DNA from: Antedon mediterranea
Taxonomy: Eukaryota; Echinodermata; Crinoidea; Comatulida; Antedonidae
Direction of reading: 5' to 3'
Assembly: GCF_964355755.1 (NCBI RefSeq)
Contig: NC_092676.1
Location: 188,501 to 252,500 of the forward strand
DNA: 64,000 nt
The notes beneath the pieces are model-generated. The model was not told the DNA's origin. It saw only the letters and a list, made by a program, of their open reading frames with translations, and did no database searches. A program made the position numbers and the translations under genes. Shown piece by piece: positions 1 to 11,400 of this stretch. Position 1 is the stretch's first letter; each line of letters begins with the position of its first letter.

Positions 1-730
1 CTGTTGTCCTTCCATTTTAAGTTAAATTCGGTATAAGAAAGTCGAGGGTCACCACTTTAGTAATTGTCGGCGCAACGGTAAAACAAAACAACTACTAAAT
101 GTATACAGTAAACTATGCAATTTATTCCAAGTGAATCAAGTGAGGATTCTCAATAAATAGATAAAATATACAATATACAATATTTGATAAGACAGAGCAA
201 TAAACGGTGTAGCTAAGATGCTGGTTGAGAAAAGAGTGTGTTAATAATGTGGTCAGTGCATGGTAATATTGGGCTTGGCCCACCTCATCTGACCAATTAG
301 GATTAAGAGAATTAATGTGGTTTTCTGTTAGAGTCATTAACATTCTTAAAATCCATTAGCTAGAAAAGTGAAGGTAACAGGAAGGTAACCTGTCAATGTG
401 AGGTTAAATAAAGAGATATATAGAGGATGTATAAATAATCAAATTAAAAGTAAATGTTGAATTGTTTAAAAGCTATGTGGTAGGTCTGCTACACTACAGT
501 ACTTCTACCCTATATACTTACAACAACAAATGATTTTAAATTACATTAATGTTATTCATGGTATTTGGCAGATACATACAGTACAAAACATCATTGGTCA
601 AAAGTATTTTAAACTCAACATAAAATATTCAGGTATGATAGCATTGAGATCAACATCATCAAAAATAAATATAAAAATATTGAATGATAATCAATTATGT
701 ATCACAAGTACTACAGTACTTTTGATAATA
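1..730. other. Intergenic or intronic DNA without a recognisable gene
   Basis: AT-rich sequence. The short open frames here have no recognisable motif, no splice support and no codon bias. It ends at the TAATA target duplication of the transposon that starts at 731. I see nothing else in it. Confidence 0.5.
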
Positions 731-1795
731 CAGGGCCGTAGCCAGGATCTGTCAAGGGGGGGTTCGCACACTAAGTATTTGGGTCACCCCCACCCCCATA
801 CCTACCCCCCCCCCTGGGGTGGGGCCTGAGGCGAAGCAAATTTTGTTAAATGACACCCCTAGATGGCCGGAAAAGACACTCTCATGCAGCATGCTACCAA
901 TGAGCAAAACGATCGTACTTGGACTCATGGACTAACGATAACATTTGTTGCCGTATGTTAGATGCGCGTGCTCTGTGCGGAACCGCCGATTGTTTGATCA
1001 TTTACTCGATATTTTGTTTTGCGTTCAAGTTCAATGCGAACGTATGTCTAGGAGAAGCCCCGAAAAAAGCACACTGGGTGAAGGCAAATGCAATTCTTAT
1101 TATAGCTCTATCTATAATATTTATTTACAGCAATTTGTTGAGGAAATTTAATATGCCAATGTAAATAGGTGATATTGATACATTTGAGTACGTATCGGCT
1201 GGTGGTCTAGAAAAAAATAATCGGATGTCATAATGTGAACTACAGTACATGATACCATAGATATTATAGTGTAAAATATTAATATTCACTATAATCCTCT
1301 ATGGTACATTATACTTCATAGCCACACATAAATACTGATGTATGTCGGAAGGCTATATACTTTATGCATGCTCAGCCTGACTGCCAGTGATCTAAACAAT
1401 TGGTACGCAGTTGTCTGGCGGTGTACTTTGTACGAATCGTTCGTCCGTCCCCCAGCTCGCTGTGAGACGCGTCAATATCATGTTACATGCAGGGACCAAA
1501 CATTTGTTTTTCAGGTTAAAATCGGCAATTCATTTGCAACTCTTTACAGACTATATCACTCGAAGTACGCTCATACAGGGAAGAAGGTACTGTATGAGTT
1601 ATTCCGAACGAGTTTACAAATTTTTTAATTTACGAACAACTTTTTGTACTGTGGGGCACGTATTTGGACAATTTTCGGAGATGAGGGTGAGGTATTGGGC
1701 ATGTCGGGGATGGGGGTTCGCAGTCGGTTAAGGGGGTTTCGCTGTAAAGGGGGGGTTCGCCCGAACCACAAAAACCCCCCCTGGCTACGGGCCTG
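731..1795. mobile_element. Non-autonomous DNA transposon with inverted ends and 5-bp target duplication
   Basis: The left end reads CAGGGCCGTAGCCAGG (731-746). The right end, read in reverse complement, is CAGGCCCGTAGCCAGG (1780-1795), one mismatch in 16. Both ends continue into G-runs followed by GGTTCG. The flanks are an exact TAATA duplication (726-730 and 1796-1800). The interior is less AT-rich than its surroundings and has no recognisable transposase; its open frames overlap in several phases and look like chance. The superfamily is not assigned. Confidence 0.7.
1244..1311. repeat. Palindromic miniature element nested in the 731-1795 transposon
   Basis: Two arms, TACCATAG...ATTATAGTG (1253-1271) and CACTATAAT...CTATGGTA (1288-1307), are imperfect inverted repeats around an AT-rich centre. 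A related CATAGAGATATT palindrome occurs at 5775-5801, so this is probably a small inverted-repeat family. Confidence 0.5.
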
Positions 1796-2893
1796 TAATA
1801 CATACATTTAAGTATATTTCCTACCTCCACAGATTGACTAGGGCACTGCATCATCATCTTCTTCTAGCAAACTGGCCCTGTACCAAAGTGCTTTGCATAA
1901 CACCTAGCAAACTATGTTGATTTTGTAGGTATCATGTGTATTATCAGGTATACATATCACTTGATTACACTCAAGAGCCTTTTGAATGTGTCAAGAATTC
2001 TTAATAGAAATCAGTAGAAATTTATCTTACAATATTTGATGCAATTAGATCAAAAAATAACTTGTTTAAATGGCAGCTTGTAGATACAGCATCAAATCAA
2101 CATGGCACCTTGTAGACAATTAGCAATGGGCCTTTGCATGGATCACAGCATCAAATCAACACTACTATTTTAGGATTATTTGCTGACATTTATTTATTAT
2201 AGGTTTAATATTCAGAATGTGAAGTCCTTCATGAAGAATCTTGGCTTTGGGGTGCTTCTTCAGATTTAGATGAAATTAAAGCTGTTTATTTTTTTACTTA
2301 CATTACAGTTGAATGGTACTGAATGATTGAAAAAAAACACTACAGTCTACTTCTAATATTCATCATAAATTATCCTTAAGTAACAGCAAAGCGGAGAATC
2401 TACCATAATAATACTGTACATAAGAACTTTACATAAGAAAATCCAAATTGACCTTTGACATTACACATGCACCATTCTGGCACGTAACAGTGCCCTAAAC
2501 TTTGCATAGTTCATACTTACTTTACAGTAATAACATAACACATATTAATACAATATTTCAGGTTTCTGAGTGGAGACCAAAAACGTTAATTTGAATATCA
2601 AAATATTAGCGTGTATCAATTTCAAGTGTACAACTAATGACAACCACAAAATAATAACTTGTATTCACATAATGATTAATATAGCTGCATCTAATCATTA
2701 TGATATTAATCTTCATAATATTTTGACCTTTTCCAAGCATTTAGCCAGTAAGAGCAGCAGTGCACAAATCTTAGACCATGTTTAACTTGCATTAGCAGAA
2801 CACATACAGCAGTAAATATTGCAATGGATTATTGACTCTCATTTAATTTTATACAGTTATAATATTTGTGTAAAAAATACAGATAAAACTTAC
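1796..2893. other. AT-rich non-coding stretch, probably an intron or 3' flank of the minus-strand gene that follows
   Basis: No convincing exon was found. A GT donor on the minus strand at 2893-2888 shows that the adjoining exon splices into this stretch, so at least its right part is intron. The remaining exons of that gene either lie here unrecognised or lie outside the window. Confidence 0.4.
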
Positions 2894-3426
2894 CTTTTGA
2901 AGCAATTGAAGTAAAGAAGACATTTTTTCTCTGACATCTTTAAAGGGGCATGTTTGTCGATATCTCATCGCTGTAAGTAAATAGCTCTGAGTCCGCTTAT
3001 CTACATACTTAGGACCAGAGCCAATATGTCCATTAAATTCTCCTACATCAGATCCACTGATTGTAAGATCTAACAAATTAGCCGAAANNNNNNNNNNNNN
3101 NNNNNNNNNNNNNNNNNNNNNNNNNNNNNNNNNNNNNNNNNNNNNNNNNNNNNNNNNNNNNNNNNNNNNNNNNNNNNNNNNNNNNNNNNNNNNNNNNNNN
3201 NNNNNNNNNNNNNNNNNNNNNNNNNNNNNNNNNNNNNNNNNNNNNNNNNNNNNNNNNNNNNNNNNNNNNNNNNNNNNNNNNNNNNNNGTTCGTCTAAAGC
3301 TTGGAGTCTCTCGTGATGATCTGTAGTGTTTAAATGACCAAAAAAATGGCGTACTTCCTCTATTAATTCAACATCATGCAAACTGCTACTGCTGCTGTCT
3401 GTCACTGCTTCTGATATTTCTGCCAT
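2894..3426 (-). CDS. 5' coding end of an unrecognised gene, interrupted by an assembly gap
   Basis: An ATG at 3426-3424 opens a frame of about 46 codons. It is acidic and serine-rich at first (MAEISEAVTDSSSSS), then continues towards HFFGHLNTTDHHERLQALDE before running into the 200-N gap. Left of the gap, a second open segment (from 3086 down to 2894) reads SANLLDLTISGSDVGEF and ends SSLLQLLQK at a good GTAAGT donor (2893-2888). The two segments are in different frames relative to the gap length, which is unreliable; the gap may hide an intron. The leucine-rich character suggests a helical protein, but I recognise no family. It could be one gene or, less likely, two. The downstream exons are not identified. 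Confidence 0.55.
3088..3287. other. Assembly gap, 200 N
   Basis: A run of exactly 200 N, a conventional placeholder size, so the true distance is unknown. It splits the coding region of the minus-strand gene around it. Confidence 0.99.
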
Positions 3427-4715
3427 CTAAGGAACTGTCCATTTATACAACCTGCAAGAAAAATGATAGTACCATAAATATTCATTGTCTTAAAAAAGAT
3501 TATTATTATTATTATTAATATGAGTGATGCAAAGGAACAAGAACAGGTGTAGATATCTAATGTGTAAACTATCATACCAGATAAATTATATTAAAGTAGT
3601 TTCTCATTAAGAAATACTGTACGTTATAAATTGTTACTTCCCTGTAGGATTGTACTACTGTAGTACTAGTACTATTAACATTTGACCACCTGGATTAAGT
3701 TCTTTCATATTCCTAATTACATTGGGTTATTTCTTAATAATGCATTTTCGATGATACCCTCAAACTGTGACTGTCATTTGACTACTGTATAAGTAAATAT
3801 TGTAGAAAGATCTGATTTGATTCAAATTAGATTTGTTTTGACAATATGTATGTCCAAGGACCAGGTATTGTAGTAGCTTTATTTCAATAACAAAATATGA
3901 TTTAACAATTGAAAACTTAATGTTCTTGATAAAGCATAACATTTTTATTTGTAATTGAAGCATGAAAATTAATTTATAATTAGGATAATTTTAAAGTGGA
4001 CAATTTAATGGGGGTTAACAATGAAATTTCTGTTTTATTATTATTATTATTTTCTTACTAAAAATATTCATTATTATATGGTATGTTCATTCTATTTTGT
4101 TTGTAAATATCTGATTACAAATCCATTCTATCATCTTGATTGTGCAATGTCAATAATGCATCACTTTACATTGATTCTTCTTGTTACAGGATGCACAGAA
4201 ATTAAAATACATTGCAGCTTACATGATAAGACAGATGAAACTATAAATCATTTTCTTATGTTACTTGACTGTAGTATTTTTTTTACTATCTGTATGCTAG
4301 CATAGACTAGAGATACTGAGGAATAATATCTGATCTTTTTAATTTAGAATACTTCACAGTATATGTTCCACCCAGTTTGATAAAAAAAATCAGGATTATA
4401 TAATTCGTCAGTTATTATATAATAAATTGCAAAGTGAAGTTTTACTTTTAAAACTGTAATTTTTAATTGCACGAGTTGTGCTAGGCCAATATAAAGATAA
4501 TAATTTAAATAAACACATGTGTTACTATGAATATGATTACGTATTAAAGACTGAATGATTTACTTTTCTCTACTTAAGCGCTGAGTGCAAGATATTTGTT
4601 TTGGTATTAATAAGACCTCATCAAAGTATTTAGATTATTATTGATTCTTGATATAATATTGATATAAAGTTTGCGGTACACCACGTGTGTTAGTTCTAAA
4701 AACAACTGTTGAGTG
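3427..4715. other. AT-rich non-coding stretch
   Basis: It contains simple ATT repeats (about 3500-3515 and 4035-4055) and no supported exon. One spliceable-looking plus-strand segment (4189-4245, after a TTGTTACAG acceptor, 18 codons then stop) has no partner exons and is not called. Confidence 0.45.
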
Positions 4716-4764
4716 AGTTTCTCGACGTTTCGATCAATGTACTTTGATCGTCCTCAGGAGTGAG
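4716..4764 (-). repeat. Hairpin motif resembling the ends of Penelope-like retroelements
   Basis: On the minus strand, CTGAGGAC is followed by a perfect 7-bp stem (CGATCAA at 4744-4750, TTGATCG at 4731-4737, 6-nt loop) and then AAACGTCGAG. Penelope-like element repeats often carry hammerhead-ribozyme-like sequence ending in CGAAACGTCG. The core here does not fully match a hammerhead, so this is only a probable relic. Confidence 0.3.
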
Positions 4765-4916
4765 AATGATTGATTCTTTGAATTTATTTTGTTTCAAAGA
4801 ATCTTTTTGCCCCTAATTTGACACTTCGTCATCCATCATCTGCATCACTGTCACTGACACCGCTGTCGATAGCTACTGTAAGACTTGTTTGTAGTAGTGG
4901 TTTAGGATAGGTAGAT

Positions 4917-4940
4917 CATGGAGGTATTTATACCTCCATG
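4917..4940. repeat. 24-nt palindrome of the GGAGGTAT/ATACCTCC family
   Basis: Arms CATGGAGGTAT and ATACCTCCATG are perfect reverse complements around TT. Related palindromes lie at 5577-5604, 18688-18707, 23522-23549 and 43455-43482. Confidence 0.6.
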
Positions 4941-6536
4941 GGTAGATAATAAGTTAGGCCTAACAACGAAATCGAATTCGCTAGGGCTAGCCTCCTAACT
5001 AAGGCCTAGCTTGACTTGCCTACCTCCTTATCTAGTAGATGGCCTAGGCCTAGGATGGACTCTAGGTAGGCCTAGAAAATAGAATAGACAGGAGGCCCAG
5101 CGTGTCCATCATTTGAACATTATTTCAATAAATTTATAAAACCATACTTACATGTAACGTTTGCAGATGCTTCTTGTATGTTTTCGACGTTTATTAATCA
5201 ATGCATGCATAAGCAAAATAGTAATTCTAATTTAGGTTATTATCACTGACACTAGCCTCTGGTATGTGTATGCTTGATCTTGATCTCTCGATCGTTTGGC
5301 GTGTGGTGGGAGAGAGGAGGCGAGGCCTGGGCCGCCGCTCGATCATAGAGAGCTAGCTGATCGGATCGCGCGAGAGATCGAGATATCTTTCTCTCGAGGA
5401 GAAAGCGTGTAAAGGTTAAAGGTTACAAACACACCCCCAAAATTGACAAATCATGGAATAGAATTGCATCATGGAAAATTCTGGTTAATGTGCATTCATG
5501 TGTGAAGTATCGGCAAAAAACGTTTCGTATGGATGCCATTTAACAATCATATCTATATCAATTCAAGCCGATAAAACCAGGGATGTATAAAATACCTCCC
5601 TGATCAAATATTCATACAGAAATCCAAAATTTCCAAATAAGTATTATTACCAAAACAACAACTATTTTTGGGAGCGTGTCCTATAATAACAGTCCTAAAT
5701 AGGCCTATAGTATTACATAGAGCATATTATATAGAGATATTTATACTAGTGAACGTTCACTATAATTCTCTATGCATAGAGATATTAATAATATCTCTAT
5801 GAGTATTAATACTTACTAATTAATTTTTTCATAAAATCAAATTATCAAAATTTTTCATTAAAACACATGATCTCTTTGATCCTTGTATACATTTTCAAAT
5901 ATGTAATAATTTAGGTACAGCTTAAAATGGCCAGCTTCTGTAACATAAATAATATGCAATGGTATCTATTTTTTTATTTGTTTTTTTTTTAAAGGTAATT
6001 TTGAACCTTGCCGCAAAATAACGCATGGAAACAATTGTTAACAAAATTAATAAATTTTTACGACGAATAACGTTTGCATCAATTTATTGCAACAACCAAT
6101 CACATATACCTTATAGTAGTATGTTACATAAATTATTATACCTCGTAACGCCTGGTCAGTTGGCATCTTTGCTAATTGTATTGGTTTAATTTGGAATGCA
6201 TTAGATATCTTGACAATTATCCAGTCAGAATTTTATCAAATTAGTTCAGGGTTGCTGATTAACAGACTTGCAACAACACCAACACTGGCTAATCTTAGCA
6301 TGAACTTAATATAAAATGGTCTCATTATTTCAGGTTGCTGATTAACAGACCTGCAGCAATACCAACATCTTAGCATGAACTTAATATAAAATGGTCTAAT
6401 TACTCAGTACTGCGTGTGTTAAAATATGAAGATCTTTTCAATATTTAACAAGATTTGATATTGAATGTTTATATAGTAGTTGTTGCTATAATTGATTAAC
6501 TGTGTGGGTGACACTTTGAAGCATTGCTATATTCAA
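4941..6536. other. Intergenic stretch with a GC- and CpG-richer island and small palindromes
   Basis: Positions about 5270-5410 are markedly richer in GC and CpG than the surroundings. They contain GATCTCTCG/CGAGAGATC inverted repeats, and could be the promoter or 5' UTR of the minus-strand gene at 3426. Also present are GGCCTAG-rich sequence (about 4950-5075), the palindrome at 5577-5604, a 27-nt palindrome (5775-5801) and a duplicated GGTTGCTGATTAACAGAC segment (about 6250 and 6333). No coding exon was recognised. Confidence 0.4.
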
Positions 6537-6890
6537 ACTATAAGCATCAACTATAAGCATCAACTATAAGCATCAACTATAAGCATCAACTATAAGCATC
6601 AACTATTATAAGCATCAACTATAAGCATCAACTATAAGCATCAAAGCATATCTATCTTTGAGTTCATATGCCAACATGTTTAGCTAGTATTGTCTCGTCC
6701 TGTGCTTCAATTATGTTTGTATCATTTATTAATTATTTTGTTAAGGTGGCCAAATACTGTACAAGCTTTGCTCTTTTTTGGTCATCCTTCCATTTTTGCA
6801 TTTATTCATTACACTTGTTTATATTGGAAAATAAAACTGAAATTGAAAAAAAAAAATTAAACTATAAGCATCAACTATAAGCATCAACCA
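6537..6890. repeat. 13-bp tandem repeat interrupted by a retroposon-like tail
   Basis: The unit ACTATAAGCATCA is repeated about nine times at 6537-6653 and again at about 6860-6888. The roughly 200 bp between end in AATAAA-type sequence and an A-run (6829-6857), like the 3' tail of a LINE or SINE inserted into the array on the plus strand. Confidence 0.6.
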
Positions 6891-6981
6891 TAAATCATAA
6901 TGGAACTACATTTTATTATGATATAATAGAGATTTGCAGCGCCCAGAAATATGGAGCCATAAATTATAGTGTGATATTGCT

Positions 6982-7077
6982 TAGAGAATGCAACCTTATA
7001 ATCAAAAGGATTCACTTCACTTGAGTACCTAGAGAATGCAACCTTATAATCAAAAGGATTCACTTCACTTGAGTACC
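6982..7077. repeat. Two tandem copies of a 48-bp unit
   Basis: TAGAGAATGCAACC begins each copy (6982 and 7030), and the copies are almost identical. Confidence 0.75.
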
Positions 7078-8436
7078 ACAGAGCCCTAATAAATATTTAG
7101 AACTAAGGGACCTTCTCTCATCCCTTTTCATAATAGGCCACTGAGTCAAAGGTGATTCTCAATATAAAATCCTAGAGGGTATTAAAAACACAAGAAACAG
7201 ATACACTAGTCCTATGTGTCTATATAAATTTATCTACTTGAATTAAATACAAATAAAAAAAAACATCAAAATTTAATATAATTTGATATATTTTGTGATT
7301 TAAATTAAATTGATGTAGTGCCCACATCTAAACAGCAAAGCACAAACATGTCTACCTTACACTTACAAAACCTGTGTATAGAACACAATACAGTACATTT
7401 CTTTCATTAAACGCTGATTAATTAATTATACCTCCACCCAAGTTTTACTAATTAAAACAAACAACAAATAATAACTAAAAATGTATGTTCTCATTCTCCG
7501 ACTAAAAAAAAGTAAATATCTATAAAGGAGAGAATCATATCATTATTTCCTTAATATTTGGTCTTATGTATGCATGCCTATCCAGCAGAAATATTGTATT
7601 GCAAAAAAACAACAGCATTTTAAGCTTTAAATAAACTGCTCTTAACATTTTGATTTCAACTGCTACGACAGAACATTAACAATATATTATTCTAATGAAT
7701 ATTAATATTAGAAAGTTAAAATTAATATAAATTTTATGAAATAAAATATTTGATTGCAAAAATTACTTGGAATGATGTGATGCAAAATCAAAAGACATTA
7801 ACTACTTATTACTATCTATTTGAAAATATATCTAAGCTGAAAGACTTAAGTTAACTGGTAAGAAAGGAATGTTATTTCATGATTGTCAAATTATTCAACC
7901 AATTCAAGTACCAAGTATTGCAAAGCTTAACATTATTTCATTCTTGGAATGTAACTAACTTATTTATTCTACATTTTTAGAAACATACAGATTATAATTT
8001 GCATAATTATTCTAATTTTGCCACACAAATGCGTAGCTAACAAAGTTCATAAATTGAACCCTGTTGTATTGTATCGTAAAATGCGTAGCTAACAAAGTTC
8101 ATTGAACCCTGTTGTATTGTATCATAAAATCTAATATTTATTTAGTTTCCATATAATTACAAACATTCTCACTATTAAGCTACATGTCAGAAAACAACAT
8201 AGTTAAGCTACTTGTCAGAACACCACATAGTTATATATTTTATATAGATTATATCAGTACAAATTCAAACAAATGAAATACAGTACATATATGTAAAATA
8301 CTGGGCAATCATTACATCATATTGATGATAAACTAATTAAGTTCTGAAAAAACAGCGAACCAAGACAAAAAGAGACTCGTATTCAAACCCAGTATGAAAC
8401 AATATCTTTTAGTGAAATCTTTGACTAAGTATATAC
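7078..8436. other. 3' flank of the myosin VI gene
   Basis: AT-rich sequence downstream of the myosin VI stop codon on the minus strand, so it should include the 3' UTR. Several minus-strand AATAAA matches occur and none can be singled out. A duplicated block of about 50 bp (GCGTAGCTAACAAAGTTCAT at about 8030 and 8081) lies here. No other gene was seen. Confidence 0.5.
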
Positions 8437-11400
8437 TTATTTTCCTTGGAGTTTATTAGTAGCGTATGTTTGCCTAGCTTGTTTATTGTTGATTGCTATT
8501 AATAGATAGTTAGTGCCCCCATGTTTATCCCATTCATATTCAAATTCTTTTTCTAAAATCTCAGCATTTTTCTTGTTAGTCAGACCAGTTTCCAATAAGC
8601 TCAGCTCACACATCTGTAGGTCGTCTTTCCCTATAAAGTAAATGGGAGACAATTAGATACATACAGTGCAATGCTGCGCAACTAGAGGGTCAAATCCAGC
8701 ACAATCACAGTTAACCCTAACCCTAACCCTAACACATCTGTAGGTCGTCTTTCCCTATAAAGTAAATGGGAGACAATTAGATACATACAGTACAATGCTG
8801 GGCAACTAGAGGGTCAAATCCAGCACAATCACAGTTCAAAAAGTGAGCCACCATTTAGAGAGGCATAATTGAATATGGCTGTATCACATCGGCCAATCAG
8901 ATAACTCATTAAGCAGTCTTACTACAATACGCCTCAGCATGTTGAGCGTATATTAACATATTCTCGTTGAGGTCAGCAATGTATAATCATTTTTTGATTC
9001 AAGGAATAAATGTTGCCGGAAAATGGAAACTGTGTAAGTACAATTTTATATGACAAAAGTTTGATTGATTTGTTTTGCTTGTATTCCAAGCCTTACCTGC
9101 AACAAGCAATACAGGAACTTTGTCAGGATGTAATTCCATTTGTCTTGCAATAAATTCTCCATCAAAATGAGCATACCACATCCCTTTCTTTCGGAGGGTG
9201 GGATCACCGCTCTTGTCACTGGGTCTCATAAATGGAACCCGGAAGTAGCGCTGCGCCATTTTGTCTCCTGGTTTTTTCTTTTGTGGTAACGGCGGTGGTG
9301 GAGAAGCTATTAAGACATACAGATAAAACATTATCTATGATATGCATGGTATTGGTGACATACAATAATTAATACGCAGTCATTAAGAAGGAGCCAAAAA
9401 ACTGAGTGCATGATGTAGATTGAATGCATTTATTTATAGGTCTATACATCATCCAATTTAATGAATATATCAACCGCTTTGATAAAAATCTATTCTGTAT
9501 TATAGCCCTGGTAATTTAGTTACTCTCTTAACATTATAAAATACTTATCTTGGTAGACACAAGACTGATCTTAATTAATTGAAGGAAAAGCTGCTTTAAT
9601 GAAATTAAAACTCTAATTACCATTTTGGATTGCTTCGGGAGCACGTGCTGTAGTTGGCTCCGGTTCAGCAGTGTTTTTCTTGTTCTTTGACTTCCATTTC
9701 TGGTACACTTTCAAACGACGATGAAATTCCTCTCGACATGCGCTCAACAAATCTACATCTTTTTTTATAACAAAAAAATACATTATTTATTATACACATT
9801 AATTTGCGCAAGAGCCACAGGGAAAAATCAATAAATTACACACTCATCAGAGGGAATTGAAAACATGGAAATTAAAGAGAATAGTTGTCAAAGCACATTA
9901 TAAAGCACATTATAAAGCACATTATAAAGCACATTATAAAGCACATTATAAAGCACATTATAAAGCATGGGATAATAGAGTAAAGAATGTAATTCAATAG
10001 ATTGATAACTAACATAGAAGAATTCAATTACTAATAGATTGATAACTAACATAGAAGAATTCAATTACTAATAGATTGATAACTAACATAGAAGAATTCA
10101 ATTACTAATAGATTGATAACTAACATAGAAGAATTCAATTACTAATAGATTGATAACTAACATAGAAGAATTCAATTACTAATAGATTGATAACTAACAT
10201 AGAAGAATTCAATTACTAATAGATTGATAACTAACATAGAGGAATTCAATTACTAATAGATTGATAACTAACATAGAAGAATTCAATTACTAATAGATTG
10301 ATAACTAACATAGAAGAATTCAATTACTAATAGATTGATAACTAACAGAAGAATTCAATTACTAATAGATTGATAACTAACATAGAAGAATTCAATTACT
10401 AACAGATTGATAACTAACATAGAAGAATTCAATTACTAATAGATTGATAACTAACATAGAAGAATTCAATTACTAATAGATTGATAACTAACATAGAGGA
10501 ATTCAATTACTAATAGATTGATAACTAACATAGAAGAATTCAATTACTAATAGATTGATAACTAACATAGAAGAATTCAATTACTAATAGATTGATAACT
10601 AACATAGAAGAATTCAATTACTAACAGATTGATAACTAACATAGAAGAATTCAATTACTAATAGATTGATAACTAACATAGAAGAATTCAATTACTAATA
10701 GATTGATAACTAACATAGAAGAATTCAACTACTAATAGATTGATAACTAACATAGAAGAATTCAATTACTAATAGATTGATAACTAACATAGAAGAATTC
10801 AATTACTAATAGATTGATAACTAACATAGAAGAATTCAATTACTAATAGATTGATAACTAACATAGAAGAATTCAATTACTAATAGATTGATAACTAACA
10901 TAGAAGAATTCAATTACTAATAGATTGATAACTAACATAGAAGAATTCAACTACTAATAGATTGATAACTAACATAGAAGAATTCAATTACTAATAGATT
11001 GATAACTAACATAGAAGAATTCAACTACTAATAGATTGATAACTAACATAGAAGAATTCAATTACTAATAGATTGATAACTAACATAGAAGAATTCAATT
11101 ACTAATAGATTGATAACTAACATAGAAGAATTCAATTACTAATAGATTGATAATTAACATAGAAGAATTCAACTACTAATAGATTGATAACTAACATAGA
11201 AGAATTCAATTACTAATAGATTGATAACTAACATAGAAGAATTCAATTACTAATAGATTGATAACTAACATAGAAGAATTCAATTACTAATAGATTGATA
11301 ACTAACATAGAAGAATTCAATTACTAATAGATTGATAACTAACATAGAAGAATTCAACTACAAATAGATTGATAACTAACATAGAAGAATTCAACTACTA

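Noticed and set aside
4189-4245. Exon-like segment after TTGTTACAG encoding DAQKLKYIAAYMIRQMKL and stop
   Set aside because: It could be a terminal exon, but no partner exon or family was found, so it stays uncalled.
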